Positions 42,774 to 55,014 of a stretch of DNA of 64,000 bases are shown here, piece by piece. This stretch comes from Angiostrongylus vasorum (Eukaryota; Nematoda; Chromadorea; Rhabditida; Metastrongylidae): assembly GCA_018806985.1 (NCBI GenBank), contig JADANN010000352.1, forward strand, positions 62,001 to 126,000, given 5' to 3'. Each line of letters begins with the position of its first letter. Positions within the stretch are counted from its first letter, which is position 1. A program made the translations under genes and the position numbers. The notes under the pieces were generated by a model. That model had not been told where the DNA came from. It ran no database searches and was given only the letters and a program-made list of their open reading frames with translations.

Positions 42774-45700
42774 ATGACAACAGCAAGCCCACAACGACAG
42801 TGCCAGCTATATCGTAAATTTAACACGGAAAAGCTTCCACCTCCTCTTAGCCGTAGGGACGAACGTATTCGCTCGATGACGTGCTCATTCGAGGAAATTG
42901 CCGAATCCGAGGAGGAGGATGTTCAGGTGCAGTTTCATAGAAATGCCATTTATTCAGAGAGAAACTACTTGTCATCCATTACTATTATTGTAGGACAATG
43001 AAGCTTCTCGTAGTATAACACCCATCTTACCTATTTTTTTATCACTCCATCACTCTCAAAAGCTTAGAAGGGATATTGTGGTTCTGAATTGAGCTTTGCT
43101 CCACAAAACACCCTTTACAACTTTCATCTAATTCCGCATAAAAGGAGAAAGTCAACACTAACAAGCCGATTTTCGCCGTTATATGATGTCAGATCCATTA
43201 TTGAGAGTCTCCACTCTTCCCAACATGTTATTTCCAAGGCCAAAGAACTATGTGTTGTTGACGAAGTCTCATCATTATTTTACTAGTGATTAATTTCCTA
43301 ACCCAAATCAAAATTTTCTAGAAAGGCGTTTCTGTTGAGAACTTCTCTGTCATAGAAATTCTTTTGTTAATGTTAAAGTCATCAATACCACCAGTTTCTT
43401 CAGTTTATTTTACCGGCATTAGTCACTTTGCGAATATCTTGATTCCTCTGAAGGCTGTCTACGCTAGGAGTGTTACCGGTTGCAGGGCAATTATTTTTTG
43501 ATAGCTTTGGTATTTTGTTGGAGCTTCTGTTTCTTTTCCAAATATATGGAGTTCCAAGGCTTGTGTGTATTTCCCGGAATGGAGTGCGATCCGCACAATA
43601 TGTGATGTCGAGCCAATTAAATAATAAGGATAAGGAGTAAATATAAAGGACAAATAAAGGATAAGTAGGATATAAGATAAGGATAAGCATCTCAGCGTTG
43701 ATCAATTGTTCAGGATTGTGCTATGCATTCGACTTCATTAGGCATCGGCAGAGGTGATTAAATGTATATCTGACTTATACACTGACTCGCGATGGCTTGC
43801 CGATATATCGAGTCAATGCTGCTATCCTCCCAGATACGTCTGGCATCAATTTCTCAATCCCGAATTGCTGGAAAGCTTGGTGAGCTTGGGGCAGGGGCTC
43901 GAGCCCTTGTGTATTGCAGAGGGCATCGCATCTAACCACTGTGCCAGACCTGACCAATTAGTAAATATGCATCACTAAGAGATGCCGAAAGCAAATAGAG
44001 GGAATCCATGAGTATTTTCTCAAATCGAGATTGAACACCAATCAGTTACTTTCTTAAGTACATCCTCCTTGACGGCGAACATCGACCAACGATATTTGAC
44101 GTCATGCACTTTGTAATGTCTAGCCTCAAAGGGCATACCTCTATGCCTTTCACACTAGTCAGTGTTGAGGACATTAACGGAAATCACAAGATCTTAAACG
44201 AATCAGGGAATCCTGCGTGTTCGTCAGTTGGTTCACTAATAGTTCAGTCATCATTCAAAAGCATACGCAACGTTTTATTACGAAATCTGAAGGTGTTTTG
44301 GAGGGTTTTTTTTCTCTTCATGGGGTAATTTTTGCACAGTGGTAACATTTGAAGTTCATATTTCCTAATTATCCTACTTGAAGTGGAAAATGCTCTGTTC
44401 TGCAAGAAAGAAACCTCATTAGGAATTTTTTGTAATTAACCAAATGACACCGATAGAGTGATAACGGTTGCCGAATAGGGAAGAAGTGCTCTATCTCTCC
44501 GAGGATACTTTGCATTTTCGGAAGTATTGTTTTCATTTTGGGTTCTCTCAAAGAGTTAATTTGGAAAGAAATTTAAAGGAGGCTAGGGAAAATTTGAATT
44601 TTATCTTCGTAGTCTGGTAGTCTGACAAAACTGTCTAAATTCTAATGGTTTTTCGTTCCAGTTGATAAAGTTTTGTTTAATTAATAAAGGTTGGATCGTT
44701 TTTGGTCGCAAATGCATAGAAATCAATACGTATCATTGTGAATGCTACAGTCTTTCTTTTCAGACAGACTTAGATCTTCGGCGAGCATTTTTCACTGGAA
44801 AAAGTTCAGACTTTTTGGTCTTTAATATCTTTCATATTATATATTGTGTTTATTCATAAGTTCGTTTTTATAGCTTCCTGAGCCGCGACAAACGGGACGA
44901 TCACCGTTCGCCGTACAGTCGCCTTTTGCTCAGCGACGTGGTGCTTCACCACATTATCTGAGTCCTACACTTATAAGGTAAGTAATACTGTTGTGATATT
45001 CCGAAAGTAATCGTTGTTGCTAATTTGTGTTCTTGGAGAATTCGTAAAACCATTTGAGTAAACTTTTCTACATGGAGAGGAATGAAGTCAGTTACAAATA
45101 CAATCATAAAAAACCATTCTTGGAGGGTACATTTATTCGTCAACACCTACATCTACTGAGAAACAACGCTGTTGAGTTAGTAGTTACAGGAAAAATGGTA
45201 TATCACTGGCTTTCTTTTGATCGAGAGCCCTTAAATTGGTCTCCATTAGAGTTTTCCCACAAGTTTTGTTAACGGTAATAACTTATCGAAGTCTATGACT
45301 GTGAACTTGTAATTCAATGGGGGTTTCTCTGCAATGGGATCCATTTTTCATGGTTTCGAATTACACAGATGGGAGAATAGAATCTTTCCACTTCGCAAAC
45401 AACACAGCAGAAAAGGTTTCAGCTTTCAGCTTTTTTTTTCTCTCCTCGGCGGCTATTGATACAGAAGAATTATATGCAACGATTGAATCCATCGAAATAG
45501 TTATTGTTAACGGAAATCGTCCATCCATACATAACCTCCGAAAGAGCCAATGAACATTTTTTAGAAGTTTACTACCTACTGAACTGATTCATTATCTTGT
45601 CAACTGGAACTAAAATAAGGGATGGCGAGATAAAATGGTGACAAGAAAAAGAACAACGTTCACAGGGCACTGCGAAGGCACAATCGAATACTACTTGTGA

Positions 45701-48038
45701 AACGACTTTCATTTAGCCTCGATATAAAGAACAAAGTATTAATAATAGTCATAATTATAATGGTAATGTTCGGAGCAATATCGTGTTAACTTATCAATGG
45801 AAGAAAATACGCAGTCGAATGTCGTGCTGTTGTTACTGTTAAGGTTTCCAGCATTCTTCTACAAGATATCATCCATAAATCTTTTAGAAGATCGATTGGA
45901 CCTCAATTATGTCGCGGTTTTTCGGATCCAATAGTCCGTCGAAGTAAATCTTCGTCATCCGCTTCTCTCAGCCCAGATCGTCATGAAAACAGCGCAGAGT
46001 TGTTGAGTGGGTTTGAATAAATTCTTACCTTATTTTATGTAGTTTTTCCTTTTCCTTATATTATTGTTTTCTAATGTTTATAACAAAACCTCTTGTAAAG
46101 AACATGTAGCTCATGAAAAAATGGACGTGGAGGAGGACATCATTTTCTCCATTCTTTTTTCTTCATTTTTTCCTCCACTCTTTCTCTTTTTTCATCCCAA
46201 ATATTCGTTCCTTCCTTTTAACCATATGTCATTACGACAGACTTGGCGAAAGGGATTAGATTATCTTTTTTATTATATGAATAGTGACATCTGTCACTTT
46301 TTGAGCTCTGAGCAAAGTACTGCGAAAGTCTGTTAGGCTGTTTACATCTGTTTGACATAACACATCCAATAACGAACTTGCACTCTAAGAATATTATAAA
46401 ATGGTCACTTGATATTCTGCATTCTGTGTCAACAAAAACTAATCTTCAGGATTTCCGTTTATCTCTACCGTTTCTCCTCCTGTTGATCGTCATGTGGGCA
46501 CCAATAGTAATTTCTTCAAAACAATGATCACACATCTAAGCGTTTTCTTTCAAACGCAACCCTTGGCAGGAATCTTCTGGGCAGAACCACCAATATTTCG
46601 AAAAGAAACCGATGAGAGGATTTTCCATGTATTCAGTCTTGTTTTAATGCTGTATAGGCAAATGGAAGCACAGCTTGACTGTGTTCAACGTTTTTTTAAG
46701 TTTCCCAAAAAGTTTCCGCTATTTACAAACTAATTTTTTTCCACTTACTTTGGTGACAAATTATTCTTAGCCCTCACCGGGAAAACGGTATTTATTTGGT
46801 CGACGTGATGGCAAATGTGGCATCAGTTTTTAATTTTGTCTTCCACAGAATCCTCCAGTTAGGATAACTTTAAAAATGGGTTAGTCCTTGAAGTCTTCTT
46901 TCCGGAAGAGAACGCCTTTTTTAGAACGCTCGAAAGAACGACTTAAAAGTGCAATGCAACACTGTGAGAACACTAGCTGGAAAGCAGAAGTCTGAAAATT
47001 ACGTGGATAAGAAATGATGTAGTTCTCGGCGTTGATCAATCCCTTAGGGATGCGCCGTGCATTCGACTTCATTAAGCATCATTTGAAGGTTATTGAATAA
47101 ATGACGTTTACAATGAGCCACGATGGCCTACTGATGTATCGAGCCTGTGCTGCTATATTCCCAAACAGGTCGGGTACCAATTTGCCTACCCCGGAAAGAT
47201 GGAAGGCTTCACAGAAATTAATCTACCTTCAATGTAACGCTATATTCTTCTATATTTTTTAGCCATTTTTTTTCGCAGTTTATTTGTTTTTCCTTTCTGG
47301 GGCGTTGAACGTGGATCTGAATTGTGTATGGTAACCTTATGGGTCGAATAATAAAAAAGTCGATATTTCATCTTTCTTACAGATAAACAATTTACTAAAT
47401 GACAAATTCTGAGCGGGTCAAAGGTATTCGGTTTTTCTATAGCCAGTGGTGGAACCAAAGATCGCATGCCTAAAAGTAGTCTTTCATTTTGATTCGAAAT
47501 AAGAAACGCATGTAGAGAACTTCCGACTGTGCATCTGGCAGATTAAAATTACAAATATATAGTTTAAATCGTTCTCAAAACAAGTGTGTTGTCATGATTT
47601 GAACCGGTTCTAGTAGAGTAATGGCAGTTTGTGTGCGGAGCTCATTAGGAGCTATTGAGCACTAAGAAGGGTTAAGTAAAAAACGTCTAAAAAACTTTTG
47701 AAGCAGTTAAGTGAAGTATTCAGAAACGATCTTCATTGTGAACTTCATGGGAAGGATTAACTACATTGGCTTTATCTTCTGTAATTTATTGTTATGAAAA
47801 AAAAAGTATCTAATTCATTGCTTATTCAAAGGAAGGTTCTGTGGTTGTCTACCACATACCTTTATTGGTTTGATATATTGACAAGCCAAAGATTCTTCCA
47901 TCATTTCATTCAATTTCACCAATATTTTCGTAGTTTTTTTTTCATCATTTCATTCTGCGGTTTTTTACAGCTCTACCACCGATCCCAGAGACATCTGTTT
48001 CATCATCGTCACCCGATTACAAGGACGAGTGTGACTAA
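42774..48038 (+). CDS. Novel Ser/Pro/Arg-rich protein, five exons
   Basis: Exons: 42774-42926 (phase 0 end, CAG/GTGCAG), 44874-44977 (TTTTATAG acceptor, AAG/GTAAGT donor), 45852-46006 (TTTCCAG; donor TTGA/GTGGGT), 46450-46506 (TCTTCAG; donor AATA/GTAATT) and 47971-48038 (TTTTTTACAG; stop 48036-48038). All five join without a break into 178 residues. Readable parts: KLPPPLSRRDERIRSM, FEEIAESEEEDVQLPE (acidic), SPFAVQSPFAQRRGASP, FSDPIVRRSKSSSSASL (possible basophilic-kinase/14-3-3-type site) and LPPIPETSVSSSSPDYKDE at the C-terminus. No signal peptide, membrane segment or catalytic domain: it looks intrinsically disordered and intracellular. Exon 1 could be internal, because ATG directly follows the acceptor. 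If exon 3 is not spliced it ends at TAA 46018-46020, giving a 141-residue form. Not recognised as any named family; function unknown. Confidence 0.7.
43622..43952 (-). mobile_element. Family A SINE in intron 1, with long tail
   Basis: Head GTGGTTAGATGCGATGCCC region at 43930s, body as in other A copies, and a ~65-base 3' tail of CTTATCC/CTTTAT-type repeats (43622-43690 on -). The tail defines the 3' end of family A. Antisense to the host gene. Confidence 0.8.
46016..46021 (+). promoter_or_regulatory. Possible poly(A) signal overlapping the exon-3 stop
   Basis: AATAAA contains the in-frame TAA of unspliced exon 3. Skipping the exon-3 donor would end translation and offer polyadenylation at the same place. 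Confidence 0.35.
47018..47212 (-). mobile_element. Family A SINE, 5'-truncated, in the last intron
   Basis: Body and central domain are present on -, but the tRNA-like head is missing. Confidence 0.75.
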
Positions 48039-48453
48039 AGTATGATAGTGGATTAGACTACTATGTTACCTACGAATCGTTGTATTCCTTTATTCTTCTT
48101 GACGAAAGCTCCTATTTTAATCGAACACTCTTCCTCATGAGAAACAGCGCGTAAGAGAATCGCATTGCTATTTCTCTCAAATTCGCAGTAACTGTACTAG
48201 TCATTAATTGAGTATGTGGAATACTAATTCTTCACCTCTACGATCTCCTCTGTTTAGAAGGTCGTAGAAGAATTACAGCGATCGAATGAGTTCATTCACA
48301 TTAGAAATATGTATGTGATTGGTTATATGATATGTAGACAATATTTTTAAAATACTGCTCGGTTTCTCATTTTTACATCTCCTTCGGGTTCATTATAGGG
48401 CCTTGAATGTATCAGTGCGGGTTTAGAAACAGAGTGTTGTTCTTCTGCTGTCC

Positions 48454-48459
48454 AATAAA
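48454..48459 (+). promoter_or_regulatory. Possible poly(A) signal of the five-exon gene
   Basis: AATAAA about 415 bases after the stop at 48038; the first consensus hexamer I see downstream. Confidence 0.35.
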
Positions 48460-48701
48460 TATTTTTGAGCAAGCATTTTGTATTGTGTTAAAATTTATAG
48501 CAACGGTTGTGTCTACACACATGGATTTTTATTTATTCATAACATACTATTTCTAGGCCTTTATGAAATAACTGTATTTGGTTTCTCCTGGATGTCTGGT
48601 TGTTAAAACCTTTAAAGGAAAGTTGCGGTTGGGTCAAACAATATAGAAATCTTTGTATTGTTTCTAGCAATTCTGTCCACTATACAGCTCTGTGTTGTGG
48701 A

Positions 48702-48884
48702 TATGAAGAGCACTGGTTAAGAGTGCTTGTAGTAGATACCTGATCGTTGTTTCAATCCAGTGCAAACCTGCAGCCTTCCGGGGTCGGCGATTTGCTCTCG
48801 GACTCTCCTGTGAGGATAGAAACACTAAGTTGATGTGTGGTTTGTGCTCAGGAAGTCATTGTAAAGGCCAGATATGAATTCAGT
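48702..48884 (+). mobile_element. Family A-like SINE, diverged
   Basis: Head GAAGAGCACTGGTTAAGAG, B-box-like GTTGTTTCAATCCAG, central domain GGGGTCGGCGATTTGCTCTC and body GAAGTCATTGTAAAGGCCAG. Older subfamily shared with 39238-39425. Confidence 0.55.
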
Positions 48885-49591
48885 CATATATACGGTGCTA
48901 AACACAATGCCGACGCTGAAATTTGCGTGGCCGTCGCAGGCCGATTCCCAATTCCTTGTCGTCACAGATTTTTCTGCTTTCTTTTCCAAAGATACGGTAA
49001 TTTTTCGATGTCTAGAGTACTTGAGCATTTGAAAATTTCGCAGGATTATATGAAAGCTAAGGCCTATCACCCGAGAGGTACGCATGGCGTGAATCCTAGT
49101 ACTTGTATGTCCTACTATGATCCACCGTACTATCAAGTTGCTCTTATCAGTTGAATGTAATTTACAGCGTGTATTTTTGTGTTTTTTATACATGGCATTG
49201 CATATGATAGCCCAGATTCATCATGGCGATAGAATATGAAATAGCAGTAATTACCAGTCATTTCGGCCAGTAAACTCTACTGCAAAGTTCATTGCGAGTT
49301 ATTAAGTTTGAACAACAGCTATCCACGGGCAGTTCGCCACTACCGGCAAAACATTTTGTTTCGAACAGGTTATCGATCGAGTACAAAAAAGTTGACTCAA
49401 AAAACTCTGCGTTGCAACATAAATCACTGAAAGGGAAAAGCGCTGGATGCAATGCGCATTGTCCGTCGTGCTCTTCCACGATGCATGGGTAGCATAGACT
49501 GCATGTCCGTTTACTACGTGTTAATGGGGGCAGAACACATAACGCATCCATGAGGAATTCATTATTGTCGAATGTTCATTATCTCATAGAT
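48885..49591. other. Unassigned; contains a Cys-rich open frame on -
   Basis: The - strand frame 49551-49258 (97 codons) has 11 cysteines (e.g. CSLCYPCIVEEHDGQC, DLCCNAEFFES, SCCSNLITRNELC). No splice partner or signal peptide found; see findings. Confidence 0.3.
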
Positions 49592-49846
49592 AAGATATAA
49601 AGGACAAGGCTCTCGGTGTTGATGGCCCCTGAGGGATACGCTATGCATTCGACTTCATCAAAGAATCGTAAGAGGTGAATGAATGAATAAATGGCATGTA
49701 TCAAGAATCAGTGCTGCTATCCTCCCAGAGAGGTCTGGTACCAATTTCCCGGTCCCGGAGAGATGGAGAACTTGGTGGGCCTGTGGAGCTTTATCCAATC
49801 CGTGTATATCGTAGGGCACCTCTAACCACTGTGCCACACTCGCCCC
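49592..49846 (-). mobile_element. Family A SINE
   Basis: Head GGGCGAGTGTGGCACAGTGG (A box) and the body with tail CCGAGAGCCTTGTCC on -. The B box is degraded. Confidence 0.8.
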
Positions 49847-50624
49847 TATCCTCTATAGTGACCCTATCTAATATTACTAGTTAGTGAACAAAGCAAGGGA
49901 AGGCCGCATAGGATTTATGTGATTATTTTCGGTTAACGAGACGTAGTATTTCTCGCTACAAAGAACGAAACACTTCATAAGTAGTTGCGTCAAGAATGAA
50001 AGCATTTACTTCTATGAAAAATATGGCTATAAAGACACAAAATCTTTTCCCATAGTTTAGTCGCATTTTAACATTCTGTAGAATTTTTTTTAAACAACGA
50101 CTTCCATTTTATGTCTTCGAGTTAAGCATGCAACAGCATCTTTAAAAAGAAAGCCATATGACGATGACTGTGATATAGATGAATTAGCATTTCACTTACT
50201 AACCCTTGACTTTGTATTTTACTAGAATGACAGGAATCTAGGAAATTTCCTCTTGAAAAAAGAAGATGGAAGCACCACCTACCACTGGTCATATGTCGAC
50301 ATCTAAAAAAAAGCCAGCTGTTTCTAATTTTCTGGTTGACGGAATCAGTGATTTCGTTGTCAAAGGGAAATGCAGTAACAGTGATGTATATAAAGTGCAG
50401 AAACACTTGAAAGTGGAGAGATATGGTGTTAATTAAATGGACAGAAATCAATGTGACACCCAACATTATTAGAATGCGAGGAAATTAGAAATCGGTGTTA
50501 CATGAAAGCAAAGGAAAAACTGATGGATTGATGAACTGATGAATGAAAATTATCTGGAAAATTGAAAATCAACTTGATTTGAAAAGATGTAGGGAATAGA
50601 TCTAAATAAAATTGTCGTTATCAA
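49847..50624. other. Unassigned DNA
   Basis: 114-codon - frame at 50466-50122 without splice or motif support. Confidence 0.4.
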
Positions 50625-50925
50625 CCACAGCTGCCTCAGCTTAACTGGGTTCAATGCCCATGTGTGCTCTCCAGATCAATCCCATCGACGGGTGATTGCT
50701 GATGGCACTGATCGATAGAGAACTAGCTGAGAGACAGGCGAAACAAACTGCCCGTAAGGTGTGGTGGTGAACGCGTTAGCCCCCGGAAAAGGTAACAGCG
50801 CGTTCGATGCCCAGCGCAGACACCTGTGGTTCGGAGTTTTGCAAATATCTCAGCATCGTTGTGACTGTATTTCTCATAATACCCTGCCGTGAAAAGTTGT
50901 AGTAGGCAGCAAACAAAAAGCAAAG
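50625..50925 (+). mobile_element. Family B SINE, near full length, + sense
   Basis: CTCAGCTTAACTGGGTTCAA, CATCGACGGGTGATTGCTGA, A-box-like GTGGTGAACGCGTTAGC, B-box-like GCGCGTTCGATGCCC, CAAATATCTCAGCATCGTTG, ACCCTGCCGTGAAAAG and the GTAGGCAGCAAACAAAAAG tail. A good reference copy for the 5'-to-3' order of the family. Confidence 0.8.
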
Positions 50926-51149
50926 CATTGTCGTTATCGTTTGGATAAAGCACTCCTTTCGGCCTTTTCTAAAATATTAACTTCTATCGTTTCGGTATTT
51001 TCTGTCGCCATACTCATGAGTAATTCTTAGATTCTGTTAACTTTTCCGTCGTTTCATAGAGAAAACACAGTGTTTCTTCAAAACATTCTATAACTAGTTG
51101 TTTTACTGAGAAACAACAAAATTATTCGAATGTATGACGATTCCAAACA

Positions 51150-51155
51150 TTTATT
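51150..51155 (-). promoter_or_regulatory. Poly(A) signal of the Gly-rich gene
   Basis: AATAAA on -, about 54 bases after the stop codon at 51209-51211, a normal nematode 3' UTR length. Confidence 0.6.
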
Positions 51156-51208
51156 TAAATCTCGACGAATACAGCATTCTTGAATTGTTTTGATTTATCA
51201 TCAGTTAT

Positions 51209-54200
51209 TTAGGCCTGTTTTCCTGCACCGAGGTCGGATCCAACTCCTACACCGAGGCCGGATCCGACTCCTACATTTGCACCGCCAGGTGCGTCTACAC
51301 CCACTCTTCCACTAACTCCCACAACGCCACTTCCCTGAAAGTGATTTTCAACTATGTGAATGAACTTCACGGGTTAGGGAAGTTTCATGGAAAAAAATTT
51401 ATTCCAAAGCTCGCTCACCCGCTCATTAGGATTATCCTGCCCTAGTCGGAATGCTTTTGGTGATTTCGCTCCCACTATGCCGAGGTCAAGGCCTAAACAC
51501 ACGTATAACATGTTGTAGATTAAAACCTAGTCCATGAAGAGTTGTATCCAGTGTCGTAATTGTTTTATAAAACAAAAAAGGCAAGATGATAAAAATAAAG
51601 TAATTTCATAAGTTGCTGTGATCTTTTAAGTTTTACGCAAAATAAGGGCACTTTTCCATTCTGTTTTTTAAAAAAGGAGTTAAAACATTTTTGTTTAAAT
51701 AAAAGCTGTTAATTTGTTGTACTACTGTGGTATCCATAAGAGGAATTACACAAGAAACTCGGGAAAGAGAACTAGGTCAACGGAAAGGTGATCACTTATT
51801 TCTGAGTATAAGCAAAGAATCTCTGACACTAAACCATTGAGGGCACAGTAAAGGAAGCGCACATTATACTTGTTGTAAAAAAAAATCACTGAAATCTCTC
51901 TTAACCTAAGCCGACGCCGACATTTTCGCCCATTCCAGGAATGGGTCCTACGTCAACAGCCGATGCAGCACCAACGTCAAATCCGGGCAGTGCTCCAATA
52001 CCGAGTCCGAACCTCGAATTTACGTTGACATGTCCTATCTAGAGCAAAAACTTTTCCTTAAAACTCATTTTCACTTTTACTTGCATAACAATGTTGTGTG
52101 AGCCATGTTATTGCGGTTAGATTACTACATAACAACTAACGGCCTAGAACTTTTCTTGGTACAAAGGCTTTCTACCTCATTCACGTTTTCCTTGCGTGAA
52201 ATTCTCATATAAGATTCTCTTACAAATTCAAACTAAAACATGACTTGGAAAAGAACGAAATTTTGACTCGCTTACAGAGTTATCAATGGGCGGTCCGATA
52301 CGTGGACCTGGAAGACGGTGGAAGTTCGGGACATTGCAAAATGCGGAGTAATCCTAAAAAGTGGCTACGCTGGCGAAGTTTTGTAAATGAGCAATACGAT
52401 AACAAAAAATGCAACATTTATGGAGTAGTTTGTGCAATAATAGCATAGAGGATAAAGCGTCCGACTTTAATTATTCCCTAGGAAGTGCGCCATGCATTCA
52501 CCTCCATTAAACATCGTGGAGGTGTTTGAATGCATTGCTAATCTATACAGAGCCTGCGGCTTAGCGGTATGTCAGATCAATGTTTTTCCAATCCACTTAG
52601 TTCTGCTACTAATTTGATCACTCCGGGAAGGATGTTAGACCTACTAAGCTCTGACGCAGGAAGGAACCAACATCCAACCCAAGGTGTGTTTTGTAGCACC
52701 TTTAACAACTGCGCTAAATGTGGTACAACATAGTTTACATTCATATTAACGTTGAAAACAAGTGGTTTTATAGTATATGCAGAATCTGTTATTATGACAA
52801 CTCATTGAATATTTTCACTAACGTTAGTGAAGTGTTGAAACATCAAAGCAACATGTTTACTGAAAAAAAATGATTTTTGGTGACTGACCTTACAAAATTC
52901 GACCAGATCAACTCTAAGCGGCTTACTAGGCTGACAAGTGTAGGCAAACATCGCTCGCATGTTTGGACAGTAATAAGAATCTTTCGGATGTGCAATGGGC
53001 CAGATTCTAAAAACACTTCTTCTACATTAGTAGTAACATTCACCGCTGTCACTCTACAATACAGTCCTATTGGTTGCGCATTCATTTTCTATCGAGTTGC
53101 CGTGTCGCTAATCGAAACGTTTATATCGCCGACATCAGCAAATCGCCCGCATATCTTCCACAAAAACAAAACAAAGAGAACTATAGAGGCACCTGTAAAG
53201 TAGTCCATTTCGTGCATGTTCACGATACACGTTGTATTTTTTGATGACGGTATTTATAGTATTCACCGAGATTCCGAAAATGTTTCTTCGGTTCTGGAGG
53301 TGGTTCACTGTCGATTGTGTCGACATCTAACACTGGTGGTGCTCTAAATTTATTGCCATCCATAACACCTTTTTAAAATCGCAGAGGTTTCTTGATGGGT
53401 ACGAGATTCTTGGTCTGGAAATTCACAGATAATTTTTCTTAGTTTAGTAAATTTCTGCCACAATGGTCGAGTAAGCGAACATCGATCCGTAAAACAGCTC
53501 TTTATTTACTACTTGATACATGAACGTCCCGTCCTCACTGGTTGTGCGGACCCCCAGCGTAATCTCCATTTTTCGGGGATTTGCTAGTTAAGCCATTGTG
53601 GATTTCTGGAATCCCGAGGTCACCCTGGCCATAGTCTGCCCCAGGTCTTCACCACCACATGCAGTCGCAACCGGTGTGGATCAGAGGGAGATTTGTCACC
53701 ATGCGACTTTGATACCAGGACGGTGGTGGATCCTGGTATTGGTTTACTCTTAGCTAGGCTTTCTGATGGAAACGCCGGACACCTTCTCAGCTTGGGAGAC
53801 CCTGCCAGGGGGATGAATCCCCCGCTGTACATCGCTGTTCGACACCCAGGAACACCTCCCAGCCACGATGAGGCAGCAAACCGTTGGGAGTTCCTAAACA
53901 GCTCCTAATGAGTGTAAGCACGGCTTACAATCATTTTTTTGATATTCATTGAGAAAGGACAAATCATGACATTTTTTGAGAAGAGACTTGGAAAGGTCAA
54001 CTTGGTGTGGATGAATGGTAACAAACACGTTGTGATAATAATTATAGTAGGTAGGTGATTACCAAATCAGTTGTCTAAAAAAACGATTTCAAATATGATA
54101 CAACCACAACGATACTAAGATAACGCAAAAACTTGGCCTCAGGCCAGATCGAATCATGGTTACCATTTCCGGTGGCTCGCGTATTACACACTGCACCACT

Positions 54201-54977
54201 GAGGCCCTTGCTTTGTGTTTCTCTCAGTTACTTTTCTACCTAACGCTCTTAGCCCTTTTAAATATAACTACTTTATGTTTTGTAATCACGAGTATAAGTA
54301 GAGAGCTTAAGAAGGCACGCAAAAAAAGAAGTAAAAGTAAGATTGGTTGATATCTTACTACCGGGATAAGAATAATCCAAGAGATTCTTACACTGGAAAA
54401 AGATCATGTGTTTTCTTCAGAAGTTTTAGTACTGCTATAACTGACTCATGAACTGGCATTATCTAAACTGCAGATTTTTAAGGCTAGTAGTGAAAGTAGT
54501 AATAATAAAGAAGAAAGAGAGTAGATAATAATAATGAGTATTAAAGGATAGTCATGAGTAATAAATAAAAATATGAATAATCACGGTAAGTAGTACCTAC
54601 AAGCAACAAACGATAATATTAAAAATCGATAACAATATTAACAATGGTAGCAATAACAATAATAATAATAACAATAATAATAATAACAACAATAATAATA
54701 AGAACAAGAGGAAGAATAGATTAGGACTTAACACTGACTGCTCTAGTCGTATTAGAGAGAGAAGCTGGAGAATCTGCTCCACTTGCTGCTCACCTTGTTG
54801 CGATTACTTCAAACGGATTTTCATTTGGATTCTCCGGAATAAAGCCTTCCTGAGTCGACTTTCCAGCACTCTTAAGAATTATGTTAGTAATCACTGTAGT
54901 GGATTTTTTTCCATGTTTTCCATTCTCTCTTATTTTCCTTATACTATCGCTGAGGGCGATTTCTTCTAAATAGCTCA
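51209..54977 (-). CDS. Putative secreted Cys/Gly-rich nematode protein, at least seven exons (5' incomplete)
   Basis: Exons on -: 54977-54794 (5' edge uncertain; 54965 also possible), 53343-53224, 53006-52889, 52353-52276, 52038-51906, 51492-51419, 51334-51209. All joints are GT-AG and phases match, giving 276 residues. Order: basic leader (SIRKIRENGKHGKKS), FIPENPNENPFEV, acidic/Pro-rich DSEPPPEPKKHFRNLGEYY, then a small domain with four cysteines in CX10CX13CX6C spacing (YYCPNMRAMFAYTC ... VEFCKDYSAFC), then PGPRIGPPID and a Gly/Val/Asp-rich tail (FGLGIGALPGFDVG, NVGVGSGLGVGVGSDLG). I associate this Cys-block plus GVGVG tail with uncharacterised nematode extracellular proteins; the match is from memory. 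No signal peptide: a further 5' exon should lie above 54980. Introns hold an A SINE (52448), a C element (53507), a B SINE (54090) and an AAT repeat. Donor 3 is GTCAGT, unusual; the nearby GTAAGG would break the frame. Confidence 0.75.
52448..52733 (-). mobile_element. Family A SINE, diverged, in an intron of the Gly-rich gene
   Basis: Head GCGCAGTTGTTAAAGGTGC region, GTTCCTTCCTGC B-box-like, body and GGACGCTTTATCC tail on - (same strand as the gene). Confidence 0.7.
53507..53897 (-). mobile_element. Family C element, full length, in the second intron of the Gly-rich gene
   Basis: From CTCCCAACGGTTTGCTGCCT (5', near 53895) to the RTE-like tail CGCACAACCAGTGAGGACGG, GACGTTCATGTATCAAGTA (3', near 53510). 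Confidence 0.8.
54090..54245 (-). mobile_element. Family B SINE fragment
   Basis: B box GATTCGATCTGGCCTGAGG and the GTTATCTTAGTATCGTTGTG tail on -. Confidence 0.6.
54640..54715. repeat. (AAT)n/(ACAAT)n microsatellite
   Basis: Irregular AATAAT/AACAAT units. On - it translates to poly-Leu, an artefact. Confidence 0.85.
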
Positions 54978-55014
54978 CTAAACAGACACAGTAATGAAAC
55001 ATAGTTTATTTCTT

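Noticed and set aside
48837..49154. 105-codon + ORF and 122-codon - ORF
   Set aside because: Overlap each other and start inside a diverged A SINE; no splice or start support.
52870..52887. Alternative donor TTTT/GTAAGG for the third exon of the Gly-rich gene
   Set aside because: A better consensus donor, but it breaks the frame into the next exon; the GTCAGT at 52888 keeps it.
54597..54782. Leucine-rich - strand ORF resembling a membrane segment
   Set aside because: Translation of the (AAT)n microsatellite.
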